DNA from: Sarcomyxa edulis
Taxonomy: Eukaryota > Basidiomycota > Agaricomycetes > Agaricales > Mycenaceae
DNA length: 64,000 bases
Reading direction: 5' to 3'
Assembly: GCA_009761415.1 (NCBI GenBank)
Contig: QUOL01000011.1
Span: forward strand, 372,001-436,000
Position 1 is the first letter of the stretch. The number at the start of each line of letters is the position of its first letter. The position numbers were made by a program, and so were the translations under genes. Below the pieces are notes generated by a model, which made no database searches, had not been told where the DNA came from, and saw nothing but the letters and a program-made list of their open reading frames with translations. Positions 34,252 through 46,256 of this stretch are shown here, piece after piece.

Positions 34252-36717
34252 AATGTCTGACTAGTGAAGATATGAATGGGTTCTGAATGAAAAAAAGGTT
34301 AGCTTTCGATGGGGTATAAGTAGGAATTGAGTATTCTGCCTTGTGGGATGTGTAAGGAAGTAGAATAGATGAAAAAGTTGAGGAAACGATGTGGTTTGAG
34401 GGCAAGACTTACACGCGGCTTCAACTGGAAGTGCTGCACATGGATGGTCCTGGCCGAAATTGAACAGGCACGAATTCATCCGGACGTCCTTCGGTTTACA
34501 CTCGGTCTATCCTTTCTACCAAAACTACCATCTCGTATCTCTTCCAATTCACGTTCCTCGCGTTTCTCTTGCATCGTGCTCCGCGAACCACATGTCCCAC
34601 TCCTCTTCGTCACACGCCTATTTCTTGCCGTTTCGCAGCCTGTCTTTCTCCGATTGTCCCAACGTTTCTATCCTATCTAGTTGAAACAGGGACAGCAGCA
34701 GTCTAGATCCTGTTCGAGTGCATCCTACTCACCGTCCCAGCCGATTGTTGCAGGTGAGTAATTGTAGGTATGTGCGTACGTTCGATAATCTGTCAGTGAC
34801 TACGCTCTCTAGAGTCCAACCTATGCCATCTAGTACCTGTGATATATGCCATTATGTACGTGTACGCCCTTTGCAAGTATCAGTCGAGCATCGGGATCGT
34901 GTGAATCCTGTCCTCGAAATCCGCGAGACAGCTTCGTATGGGATCGATATCGCTCCCGGTCCAGCGTCTTCTCGTTTCTCGTTTCTTATCCTTATACCGT
35001 GCCTGCACTTCTTTGACTATGGTCGCGCCTAACTCGAATGTCTTGAACCTTGGGCGACTGACTGACGAAGGATTCTACTTCGGCGGAACCGACTGCCACT
35101 CGAAGAAATACCCCAAAGCCTCTTAACGGGACTTTGTTAGGCCACGCCACTACCGTATTATACACGAATCTGGTTTTGGCTCTCTGCATCTGGTGTTCTA
35201 GCCTCTAAGTACACGGTAAGTTCCTCCGACGACCAGAGTCCAATATTGCTCTTCGCTGCAGATCATTGATTCTTATATTTACTTGTTCAGGTCGAACTTG
35301 CTTACTATCCGTTGACACGATCTGAGTGTTTCTCGGAGGTTTCATTATATCCTTAGCAATGATCTTGTTGCGAGCTGCCTGTGAAGTTTTGAAAGGACCT
35401 CCACGAGGGATCGAAGTTCGACCTTGTGTAGGCGGTGATTTCCTTCAAGTTCTGGTTGCATCCATAATTCTTGGTGATGTTACATTGGCTTCTGCCGACG
35501 GAACGTGCCCTCGAACCTACATACTTGTGTGGCTCGAAGGGAGCCATGCCACCGTCCTCTCATGTGGACCACCCCTCACTTTTCACCACGGGCGTCTACT
35601 GATAATGCAATTGTGAGTGCGGAGACATATGCTCCTATTTCCACCAGTTTGGCCTACATGGCCCCGTGAGATGTTCGACTCGTCTGCTAGAACGTAGTTC
35701 TAGCAGAAGATCACATCCCCACGCAAGTTCAAAACAGGTATATCTTATCCTCTCCTTCGCGTCCGTTTCGTCTAATCTCGCCTATTCTGCGTCATGGACA
35801 GTATGACATGCACATGTCAAGGAGATTGGGGCACGGCTTTTCCCTGTTTGCGCCCAATGACTCGAGCGGTCCTCTTGCGGTACCACCAAACTGATCCTGC
35901 ATCTTCGGGGAATCTATGTTTGTATTGTCTACTCATAGATATTTCTCGTACGATAAGGTGATTAATGCCTACCTATCAATGTACAGTCTATTCTTACTCT
36001 CTCGAGCATCTGCCCCATACCTAATCCTGATAGTCAACACGAGGGACGTGCTCCGTCTCGTCGGATATCGACATACTTTTCGGTGATGGGCGACGGCGTT
36101 GCTCCCACTGTTGATCTCACCATTTGGTCGAGGAGAACCAACCAATGGCAAGACTTTGGTGTACACCGTCCTCTACCTGCCAAGACAATCAGCGTGTAAA
36201 GCCGTGCTGTATATGTATCAAATATGTATATAGCTCCAGACCTCATCAAACTAACTAAATATCACCTTCTCATTATCCCTCGCCTGTATATCTCTCATTC
36301 TGCCCGAGTGGGTATTTAATTATGTGACCTAATTCATATATTCCTATCACCGATGGATCCGTAAACCACTAGACCAATCAAGGCCTTCGTTGATTAGACG
36401 GAGGGCAGAAAACCACGCGCCGCTTTCGCCCACAAGGTCAGAACGATGTTTACGTTCCTCGTGAAGCTTTGAAGTGGCAAACATGGAAAGCCGCAGCTTC
36501 CCACCTGATACCTAAATAACATGCTCTTTCTAGTCCTTGTAGATTACATCAAACTTTGCGTTTGGTTCGGTCCAGTCTTGAGTCTAACTCGAAGGATGGT
36601 CATTTGTCTCGCCCATGCATGGACTGCTTTGTGAATCCGACTTGGGTCCCTGTGAAGTCTCGTTCTATTCACAACACAGATACTCGCCACAATGACTCTT
36701 GAGCACGTTATGTTCGG
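34252..36717. other. Gene-poor block
   Basis: In these 2.5 kb I cannot support any protein, tRNA or mobile-element signature. Open frames are short, without family motifs, and interrupted. The longest, at about 35326-35616 (96 codons, plus), is hydrophobic at its start but unrecognised. A perfect inverted repeat occurs at 35683-35707. The part next to 34252 must contain the LC8 promoter. Confidence 0.5.
35683..35707. repeat. Perfect 11+3+11 bp inverted repeat
   Basis: Arms 35683-35693 and 35697-35707 are exact reverse complements with a GTA loop, inside the gene-poor block. It could form a hairpin or be a dimeric binding site. No flanking direct repeat is evident. Confidence 0.9.
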
Positions 36718-37949
36718 CTAATCTCCTGACCACCCCAATCTCCTCAAATCTTTCCGACACTCCTCAGTCTCCTTCTTGACCCTACTCCAGTCATCAACAA
36801 CCTGCGCAAACCCTCCGTTCGCACTTCTCACACGTCCGCCATCAACCAGTTGTAACAATTGCCCATATTCCTTCAATTGCTGGTCAAGCTCTCGTTCTTC
36901 CTCTTCCATTTTTTGTTCCTGTCTTTTCAGCTTACCGTAGGCAGCAGACAGTGCGTCATTCATACACGCCGGTGCTTTGTTCGAAATCGTGTGCGTGTGG
37001 CCATAAAGTGCTTGGTAGCTTCGTGCGCGAATTAACGATAATTTTATTAGGGATGCTTCAATCGTCGCTGCGACGAGATTGTTATTGGCTGAGCGTTTCT
37101 CGTCTAGAGAAGCTGGGAAAGACTTTATAGCGTGGGTCAGCGATTCTTGGAGGCTGGGGTGAATCTGGTAGAGTAAATGTACATGTCAGTTTTGTTTGAG
37201 GTATCACGCGAGAAAGAAAATATAATATTTACTTTATTGACTTCCTCGGCCAGCGATCTTATCCGAGCGTATCGGGAGGAAAGTTCCTCTTGATCAGAGA
37301 CAAGTTCGTCCTGAGAGGCCTGTATAATATCTGGTAGATCTTCGGCCGCTACAAGGCGTTCAGCGTCACTACTTTCTATAGCGCGACAGATATCAGTGTT
37401 GGGTAGCTTCCTCCGTTATATAGCTTCTTATGTCAGAGGTTCTCACCTGAGCTACCCTCCTCGTTCAGAAAAACTGCAATCGAGAGAATTATGGAATCCA
37501 GTTCGGCTTCGAGGTGTCTGAGCGTCGCTGTATCCAGCTGAAATGTTTAGTAAGAACATTGCCATCATATAGAAAAGCGGTCATAGTTACAGCATCATAT
37601 GAATCTGACTTGTTGAATCGTCTTAAATCCAAATCTGTGATACCTCCCTCCAGAACGGGGACTGAGTCTGAGTTGCCACCTCTTGAATGATTGAAGGCAT
37701 CCGGAGCGAGTGAGCTAGGATTCGACGCGACCGGTATCAACGATGATAGTAAGTCTTGGAGAGCTAGCCTTTTTCCCAAATGGACTGGTTCCTTTGAGCA
37801 TTCATGAGGGTGAGCGTTTGAAGTCCAAAAGCAAAGTTCTATAAAACCTGGTTGCCACTCGCCTGTTCTATCTCGATATTTGTCAAGGCGTTCAAGAGTA
37901 TGGTTTTCCGGATAGCATTCAAATCCTTCCCAAGTGGCTGGATTGGCAT
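36718..37949 (-). CDS. Conserved-looking coiled-coil protein, function unknown
   Basis: I do not recognise the family. A spliced minus-strand model keeps an open frame from the ATG at 37947-37949 (MPIQPLGKDLNAIRKTILLN) through five exons to the stop at 36718-36720. Segments in order are EPVHLGKRLALQDLLSSLIP, SYDALDTATLRHLEAELDS, ESSDAERLVAAEDLPDIIQ, IHPSLQESLTHAIKSFPASL and a C-terminal charged coiled coil (KRQEQKMEEEERELDQQLKE), ending LRRLGWSGD. All introns are GT-AG and short. The all-helical acidic composition and size (about 320 residues) would fit a structural subunit such as an augmin, kinetochore or spindle component, but that is only a guess. The start is a little uncertain. Confidence 0.65.
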
Positions 37950-38031
37950 GCTCAAGTGTGTTTTTTCAGACGTGAAAGTTCAAGTCAAGAAGCCACAAGA
38001 TTCGCGGACACGAAAGTCACAAAATGCACAT

Positions 38032-38058
38032 GACACATGTCACACATGTCACACATGA
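38032..38058. repeat. Three tandem 9-bp units containing CACATG
   Basis: Three near-identical 9-bp units (ACACATGT core), each with the E-box-like CACATG, lie 83-109 bp upstream of the start of the coiled-coil gene and just beyond the COQ6 stop. The position suggests a promoter element for the coiled-coil gene, possibly bound by a basic helix-loop-helix factor. This is inferred from sequence only. Confidence 0.6.
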
Positions 38059-38094
38059 GATGACGACGAAATGAACATTGTATTGATTTCTAGT

Positions 38095-40114
38095 TCACCG
38101 ACTATTATTTGATGATGACGAAGCACTCTTCAATAGACCCTGCAATCCAGAGCTAACCATACCAGATAACCCACTTCGAATCATATTTCCTGCACTGACA
38201 CTAGCTGCAATTCCCTCTACACCCTTTGCAAGGAGGTTCCACGGAACGAAGGAGCTGTTTTCACCGTTCGAACGTGAATGAGGGTAAGCACCAGCCGTCA
38301 TCATGATCGCCGCTTTTACAGAGTCGAATTCATTGATGACTTCTAGTCCAACCGACCTCGCCCACACCACGGGTTCAAGTGTAGACGCGTAGAGTTTATG
38401 TAGTTTGTCCATGCCAGACATGAGCTTATGGTTTTCAAAGTAACGTTGTTGAGCGTAGGGAAGGAGGGACGTATAAGACCCTATCGAGAGCGTCAGTCAA
38501 CCCATAGTCATTGAGACGGATATAGTCGACAAACTAACCGACATCGCCACCACGAAGTACAGCTTCGTGAAGACACTGTGTGAGACATTCGACATCGCCT
38601 AGACCCATGTTTAAGCCTTGCCCTGCAAGTGGGTGGACAGTGTGTGCTGCATCGCCGACTAGAACGGTACGGCTTCCACGGCCTTCTGCAATATACGAGT
38701 CTGTGTGCGTGAACCGAAGTGGGAATGATGCTATAGTACCAGGTTGAATAGATGATACCAAAGGCGGAAGTATGTCCGAGTCTACTGGAGGTATACCAGC
38801 AGATTCCATGGGTGCTGGGCCTGCAGACGAGGCATAGGCAGAGTGAGCATCGATGGCATGCGACTGCTCACGCCACATAACCTCACTTCTGATTTGGGAT
38901 TCAGTGACCGGGGATCCTGCTATCTGGGCATCTAGAATGAATTTGTGAAGATATCGTATAGAGACCTCTGGCAATCTGAAAGCAGCGTTTATCATGCTTG
39001 GTAATACGTCAGGTCCTGCTGCGATGAGGGCTGCCGCTAACGGTGGTTTGGTAGACCAGACAAGAGAGGAAACAGTTGGAGAGAGGGGGAGGAAAGCTAT
39101 GGGACCTGTGGGTAGAAATCTTTGGTATGCGGTAGTATTGGGACCTTGGAATGCACCACGGGGAGGATGAACCATGGTTGCAACGATGGCGTGAGTATCG
39201 TAGGCCCAGCCATAGGATGAGATACCAGCGTAAGTCCGGACGGGTGAGTTGAACCCGTCGGCACCCACCTACATAGCATCCGATATTCCGTTTCAATAAA
39301 AATAATCCGAGGGAGGAAGTTCAATTACCAGCAGCCTAGCTCTGAGTGTTCTTCCGTTGTCGAGGTGGACCAATGGCCAGTCTCCATCGCTTTCAGCCTG
39401 CACGATAGAGCTGACTTTTGTTTTGTCCAAGATTTGTACTTCTGGAATGCCTTCCAGATGTCGCAATAACCCTCGTTGCAGATTGAGATTTTCGGTCAAT
39501 CGTGCCATTTGACCACCAGATTCAGAAGACGAGTACAAGCCCAAATCCGAGGCCGAGAATGTCATACGAGCGTCAGAAACTCCGTCCCATGCCTGAGACA
39601 GAAACAGTCAGTAGAAATTGTGGCGGTAACAAACCGCTTACTTGGATCTCTTCCATCGGGCACGTACGTTCAACTTCAACTTCACTCCAAGCGCCCGTCT
39701 CTGTAGATTTAAGCGTTAGTTATGATCATCTCACAAAAGTTCAAGACAGGGTTACTTTTCAAGAACGCTTGGGACGCATTTGTGAGTGAGCTGACTCTGT
39801 TTGAGTAAGTTCCAGGAGGTGGAGACCAATTCCGGACTTTGGATAAATCTCCGCCTTCTACTAGAGTAACTTGGAGTGATTCACGTATCGCCTTAGACGA
39901 ACCTACTGGTAGTTAGAGAGCTGTGCGTGTGGTTATAGCTAAACTCCGCACCTAATGCGCTCGCCAAGGCAAGTCCAGCTGGTCCGCCTCCAACAATAAC
40001 TATATCTGAGTCCTGGTGGGTTTCCGAAGCAATAGTAGAACCATATCTGCGATATCGCCGCAATGATTTTGAGGGGCACTTTTTTATGGCCAGACGAATA
40101 GATGTTGAGCTCAT
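38095..40114 (-). CDS. COQ6: Ubiquinone biosynthesis monooxygenase COQ6
   Basis: It is a flavin-dependent hydroxylase that adds the C5 hydroxyl in coenzyme Q synthesis on the matrix face of the inner mitochondrial membrane. The ATG at 40112-40114 gives MSSTSIRLAIKKCPSKSLRR, a basic amphipathic presequence. FAD motifs follow: DSDIVIVGGGPAGLALASAL, the DG motif VGADGFNSPVR and the second FAD motif VLVGDAAHTVHPLAGQGLNM. An insert of about 100 residues between the latter two is typical of eukaryotic COQ6. The last exon begins SYTSLLPYAQQRYFENHKL and ends SSSSNNSR-stop at 38095-38097. It is divergent from SEC6 with only 66 bp between the two ATGs. Confidence 0.94.
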
Positions 40115-40180
40115 CGAGGCGCTCGAAAGAGAAGGAGTCTGTGGCGGTGCTCCATATAGCGCGATTCTGTTTCCTCCCTC
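40115..40180. promoter_or_regulatory. 66-bp bidirectional promoter/leader region of COQ6 and SEC6
   Basis: The two start codons face away from each other with only these bases between. The core promoters must therefore overlap each other or the other gene's 5' coding region. No TATA box is visible. Confidence 0.6.
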
Positions 40181-42589
40181 ATGTCGGCAGCTCCAGTTTC
40201 GGCGGCTCAAGCTGTCGGTGAATACCTCCAATCTCCTGATGATCTCGTCAAGATATCTGCTTTTAGGAAGAAATTGGAGAAGGAGAAGGCTTCTATCGAT
40301 GCTAGGCTGAAGAGCGGTGTCAAGGAACAGCTACATGCCACCAGAGAAGGCCTCAGAAAGCTTTTGGGTACTCGCAATAACGTGCAGGTCATCAAAGATG
40401 AGATGGAGACGATGGACAGACAATGTAGCGATCCTCAGAATGTCGTGTCGACCTCTGACCAAATCAGCCGAGTAAGTTACTTATCCATTCCAACGTCGTG
40501 ATACTCAGTTATGGTAGGTCTCCATGGTACATCGTAATTTCGAGCAAACAGAGGAGATGGTGAATAACCTCCTCGAGATGAATGCAAAGCTTGATTCTCT
40601 AGAGACCATGCTGGAAGAGGACAGCCAAGATATATTAGGCCCCGCTTCCAACCTCCTCGTTATTCACTATCAACTCAACCGGCTAGAGGACTTTCGAAAT
40701 CAGACGATGCATCAAGCCAAGAAGGCGTCAGCGAGCTCTAGGGCTACTCTGACGCGATGGTTTGAGAGACTCAACACTTTCATCGAGGCCTTCGACCAAT
40801 ACGTGATGGGTCTTGCGAGAAACGTTCTTAACTTGGTTCGGGCGGGTCACCCGGAAGTCGTGGTGAAACTTATCAAGATTGCGGAGGTAGAGGGAAGAGC
40901 AGACGAAAAGGCAAGTGTACCATCCGAGCGTGTTGCTAGATCCTTGTGCTAATATGATCCATGTCAGGCTATAGCCATTCGTCTCGTCAAAAAGGCAGCT
41001 AAACTCGACGCCGCATCTAAGTTCAAATCTATGCAGGCCAACGCACGAATAATCAAACACTACCGATCCAAGATCGTTCAAAATATCCGGGAATCCATCA
41101 AGCAGAAATTCGAGGACGCTTACAAAAGCGACGAACAAAATCCAGGCGCCTTTCTCGACAATCTCGGATGGATGTATCAAGACATCATCCGAATAGAGAG
41201 CGACGTTGTTCCGTGCTTCCCAGCGGAATACGAGATTTATTCGCTTTTCATTAGGGAATACCACAAAGCCTTGAATTCGACCATCAAAACCCTAGTCGCA
41301 GCAGGACCTGACGCTAGTGTCCTGCTAGTCTTACACGCGTGGCTCAAGGAATATAAAAAGAGTATGAAAGAACTAGATGTTCCGTCGGAACTTCTAGAAC
41401 CACCATTATTCGACGGAAAGGAGCAGAGTCTCATCGACGATTACCTCCAACTTATCGTCAAGAAACTCGACGAATGGTCCGCCAATCTCATGAAAACGGA
41501 AATCGAGGAGTTCACGACCCGCGCGGAGCCTCCAGAACTAGACAGTGATGGTCTATACGGTACTCAAGGAGCCGTCATCTTGTTCCAGATGGTGAACCAG
41601 CAGGTCGATTTAGCAACGGAGAGTGGACAAGGGGCTATTCTGGCCCAGGTCGTCAGCGAGACCAACCGCGTTATGCGGGGAATCCAGGACCAATGGGTCA
41701 AAATCGTTGAAGCAGAGTTCAAAAAGCAGACAGAGAAGCCGGAAGAAGTCGCTGGTGGGCTCGTGGAGTACTGCATTGCGCTTGCTAACGATCAGATCAA
41801 GTCGGCGGATTATGCGGAGGCTCTACTCGCACGTCTGGAACCACTCGTGTCGGAGAAATACCGGGTCACTATAAATGAGCGCTTAAATGACGCTATCGAC
41901 GGATATCTCGACGTTGCGAAGAAGTGCACCCAGACCCTTATCGACATCATCTTCAATGATTTGAAACCAGCGACAAAGGGTTTATTCCAGCCTGCTTGGT
42001 ATGATGGAGTCATGAAACAGATAGTCGAGACTATGCGGGATTACATGTCCGATTACCAGACATACCTCAATTCCTCACTCTTCGAGCTTCTGGTTGAAGA
42101 CCTCCTCGATGCATTCCTCGTCATATATCTCAACAGTCTCGCCAACTCTCCCAAACTCAAGATGCCTGCAGCTGCAGAGCGAATCAAGGAAGACGTCAGC
42201 ATCGTCTTCTCTTTCTTCAGTACGCTAAAACCCGCCAAGGAGCTCGAGGCGTCGTTCGAAGTCGTGGAGATGATATTGGCCCTACTTGAGGCTTCGAAAG
42301 ACATGGTTTTCTTATCGTTCTGGTCGTTTGCCAAAGTACACGGACCCAACATTGCATTTGTTGAAGGTTTGATGAAGGCACGGGGGGATTTAGATCGATC
42401 TGCCGTCAACGAGGTCATGGACAGCGTTAAACGCAAGGTAAAAGACGAAGGCCTAACAGATCGTAAGTCTGATGACCTGCTCGGCTTCGCGTTTCTTATT
42501 GACCAACACTTTGCTCTTAGCACCAGAGCCAACGATAATGAAGAAAGTCGCTGTGCAGGGCACATTCTCAAGATTTCTTCGAACCTAAT
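40181..42589 (+). CDS. SEC6: Exocyst complex component Sec6 (EXOC3)
   Basis: It is a subunit of the exocyst, which tethers secretory vesicles to the plasma membrane at growth sites. The ATG at 40181 gives MSAAPVSAAQAVGEYLQSPD. Typical Sec6 segments follow: NLLEMNAKLDSLETMLEED, LLVIHYQLNRLEDFRNQTMH, NPGAFLDNLGWMYQDIIRIE and the C-terminal helical domain. The final intron (donor at about 42465, acceptor at about 42521) joins GLTD to PPEPTIMKKVAVQGTFSRFL-RT-stop at 42587-42589, a strongly conserved Sec6 ending. Reading through the intron would give an unrelated tail. About 730 residues are expected, with four short introns, mostly in the 5' third. Confidence 0.95.
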
Positions 42590-42706
42590 GATCTTAATAT
42601 CTTTGTCGACTCTACTCACTTTATCCATAGCATTGTTATCTGTAATTTACACGGACTCTACATCTGTATCGTATACCACCATATTTATAGACTCTTTCCA
42701 ACGTTC

Positions 42707-45700
42707 TTATTCTGTCTTCGAATGTTCCAGAGAGGGATCCACCCGTGACCTATCGGGTAGGACTGCAGCGACCTGGTCGATTTTCTTGAATTGCCAAGGG
42801 AAGCGAGATGGGTAGAGGAACGGACGCAAGTCGAATCCTATAGACCAACTATCAGTGGCATATTACAGCGGGTGATAATTAAACGAAACTCACTGTTGTC
42901 ATCTGGGCTATACGATTCCTGTAATGCATATATTATCAGAATCTATCCGATGTCAGGGAGTAGAAGATGTGATGGACGAACGGCATGGTATGCCGGAGTC
43001 AGTGTGGTCATCTTGTGGCGATTTCGTGCATGCTCGAAGAAGAAAAGTTTAACCTTCTCCGCAATCTAAAAGATGCTATTAGGGTTGGTACAAAAAAGGA
43101 CCAGGATGGCACGCACTTGAAGCGGGGACAAAAATGAGCCCCATTCGTGGATCAATTTAGTGAACGTGCTATACGGTCCACATTTATCGATCTTGCGCAA
43201 TCGTCCAAAGACAGAAAGCTCGTCGTATGTCATACCCATGTCGGCCTAAAGTTTAGGGGAATAGATCAACACAATCGAAAATAGAGCGGGAAAGATGCAT
43301 ACTTCATCAGCTTGTACATAGGTTTCCGTTATGGGCTCGAGTTCCGCCGTTGGGACAGCATCTAGGAAGCTAAGAATCAAGACAGAATGAGAGTCTGACA
43401 GCTCCACCGAAATTAATGTCGACGTACGTGGCAAGGATGGGCAAGTTGAATGATTCTTGTGCGTAAGCTATGAACCTCTTCAAGTCTGTCTTACTGATAC
43501 CACCGATAGGATTAATATCCGCTAGAAATAGATGAGCCTTTGACTACAGCGGTGGATGCATGACTTACCTGATGAACAATCGTATTTGGTTAGATAGCCT
43601 CGAAGACTGCATGGGAAATTTGAGCAAGGGTCATGAGGGTGAAGTCAACAGGATGCATGTGCACCTTTCGTCCACGTTTGCGCTCCCAAGAACCAGGAGA
43701 CCTCCTGTTTTGCCTCGAACCCAGGGTAACAACTGTGCGAACATATAAGACAAAACCATTCTTAACCTTGCCTGATGGAGTTAGATGAGTAGTTATACAC
43801 AGTGTATCGGAAACTGGATGCTGTACCTGAATGTTTTGCAAAGCTAGATTTTCTGCGGCGGTGCCTCCATGGGCTCTAAATTGAGGTCGCACACCAGTGA
43901 CGAAACCGAATAAGTTTCGCACAGCGGTGACGACAGTGTCCATGTTTAAATCGACATGATAACTGGCGGAATAAGGAGAAAGCACTTTTTCGAAAGACGA
44001 GGAGCGTACCTTCCGATAGCCTCAGATAACTGTTTCGCTCTTCGGCGCGTTTCGACACTAGAATTCTCTGTTCCCATATAACAGGTGTGGAATATCCGAC
44101 TCGCAAACTCCCTGGGGTCAGATGGTATATAACTAGAGTCCTCTGGTTCTCCGGTTATACGTCTGGCATCAGCGATAACTTGTTTGTCTGCAAAGAACGA
44201 TCAACCCCTGGGAATTCGAAGAGAAGGCACGAGAAACACACCTGCTCTTGAAGCAGCTTCGGCTACAAGCCGACACATAGAATATACGATGACAGCAGTG
44301 GCGCAGCTATCAATACCACCACTGAGAGGAATGAAATACCCCTGAGTGCGCGACCGTCTCAGATAGTCCCATAGCCAACAAGCTGGGCCTAACCTGTAAT
44401 TTTAACGGTCAACCATCCGCAGGCAGAGATACCTGACTTGGAGAACACTGACGCAATTTCCTCTTCTGGCTTGTGGTACCGCACTTCTAGAGGATTGGCA
44501 CCCAATAATCCAACCAAGTCCTCTTCATTTATCTCGTCGAACTTTCCCCTAGTCAGAGCAAAGGGTACCTCGATTCTATGGTACCGCTCACTGGCGGCAG
44601 CTTGCATGCTTCTACTGCTCCTTGCTCGATGAGCTCGCACGTCCTCTATGTCGATCGTAGCAGTGACGACTTCTACTTCGTTCAAAGAGAATTGGGATCC
44701 CTGAGCTATGATGCGCCCATTGAGAGCAATCATGGCACAACCATCGTAATACAGGCGGTCACCGTCGCACCCTTGCTGGTTAGCGTACAGATACACTCCT
44801 CCGAGCTAGCTTTCGCGTTAGCAATTCTCAGAATACAGTCAAAATCTTGTACCCACTTTCTGAGTGGCTTCCCGTATCAGATCGACGCGGGCATGCAATT
44901 TACGGAGCTCGTGGTGGCTACCACTAGAATTAGTGAAGATTTCTACACCATCTAGGCCCATGAGAATATGAGGACTGTTGAGAAAGTGAACAAGAGCACG
45001 ATAATGAGAAAAATATAGGTAGTCACCTTGCGGGAGTGAACAGTTCTTCACATGTTTCTACACCGATACACGTATCAATGGTGCTTACTACGGCATCCCC
45101 AAATGGCACCTTAGTCTAGTGAACATGATTTAGTATCATGCAGGTTCTAGAGGAGTTTTTCAAAAGACTACCTGGTTCGTCACCGCTTGAATGATTCTGG
45201 GAAGGAAATGGTCTTCACACTGACGATGTTTCATCCAAGGCGTAAAATATCGTAATTCACGATAATTTCCGTCGTTCGCTAGCCACATTTTGGGACGGAT
45301 CAATAGTATCTGCTTGTCGTGAACAATAACACGACAATTGTATATCACGTTCTTGTGTACCACGGGCCTATATTCGTACTTGAACAACATTGGCCTCAAG
45401 AAATATTTAGAAGGACTAACATTCCGATATCACACACTATGCCCATAGTATCGTCCGTCGACAATATCTTGGCGAGGACTTCCCAAGAATGAAGAACAGT
45501 ATCTCCTGATAGAAATATTTGGTTATGAATCGTTATATGGAAGCTGATGCGAATTTGCCTTCAAGAAAATGGTCGAGACAGCCGTAGCCACTGCATAACA
45601 CGTTAGGTTTAGAAGGGAAAAGACGAAGAAGGTATCTCACGGAATCTCTAACTCCGGTCCGACTCTCAGTGTTGCACCACGACTTTTGGCGATAGCAATG

Positions 45701-45936
45701 CTCGAGAGGATACGATCAAGGTTTCCCTAAACAAAGGATTCAGAGGAGAAGTGTGCTGGGTTCATAGGCGACTGACTTGGAAGTCAAGGGCCCATTGATT
45801 TAGAGAACTACATGGTACGTTGTGTTAGACAGCGTAAGGAGAAATCTAATGGTCCTTACCATCTGTTTATAAATCAGCCAAGTGAAGAGACAAAGCAATG
45901 CGCCACTCACGTTGCTAGAGTGATCAAATGGCCCAT
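42707..45936 (-). CDS. QNS1: Glutamine-dependent NAD+ synthetase
   Basis: It makes NAD+ from nicotinate adenine dinucleotide, with ammonia from an N-terminal nitrilase-type glutaminase. The ATG at 45934-45936 gives MGHLITLAT, then [13 protein letters not shown]. The glutaminase triad is visible: Glu in [13 protein letters not shown], Lys in [17 protein letters not shown] and Cys in ETCEELFTP. The synthetase domain has the ATP P-loop [34 protein letters not shown] and ENLALQNIQ. The end is [34 protein letters not shown] and a stop at 42707-42709. There are about 15 short introns. Two are special: a 3-nt exon at 45860-45862 (introns of 48 and 52 nt) restores the conserved [12 protein letters not shown] Cys, and the intron 45506-45558 has a GC donor (AAG|GCAAAT). 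Confidence 0.95.
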
Positions 45937-46256
45937 TCTGGGGAGGCTTGAACGACCAAGAGACCCTGCAGACCGATAACTCTGAGTCAGGACTCAGAAA
46001 GCTCAGAATCTAAGGATAGGACCTCTAGCGTGACGGGTGACCATCATAATCGCGGTCTGTCACACTGCTTTCCGACTGCAAGTCGTGCTCAATAAATGCC
46101 ATTGTAAACGCGACGAAAAAGCGGGGTAACAGTACTACTATAAGTACGAGAGTCCGATCCACATAAATTCATGGTCATAGGTGTATTAGATGAGAAAAAG
46201 GCCAAAAAGGGTCCGTCAAAGCATAAAATCACCGACACTTGGTATCATTCCAGACC
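45937..46256. other. Intergenic region RGD2-like to QNS1
   Basis: These 320 bp contain the 3' flank of the RhoGAP gene and the promoter of QNS1, both on the minus strand. No gene is seen. Confidence 0.5.

Noticed and set aside
36340..36390. A-box-like sequence (TGGTCTAGTGG) on the minus strand, possible tRNA
   Set aside because: There is no B box or closing acceptor stem downstream, so no cloverleaf can be drawn.
34252..36717. Degenerate retrotransposon in the gene-poor block
   Set aside because: I found no reverse transcriptase, integrase, transposase motif, long terminal repeats or target-site duplication.
40115..40231. Upstream extension of COQ6 to an ATG at 40231
   Set aside because: It would overlap the SEC6 start codon, and the extra residues are not presequence-like. 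The ATG at 40114 gives a basic amphipathic leader.
42477..42815. Read-through extension of SEC6 with a hydrophobic tail
   Set aside because: The conserved ending after a GT-AG intron (stop at 42587-42589) explains the gene; the tail also overlaps the 3' end of QNS1 on the other strand.
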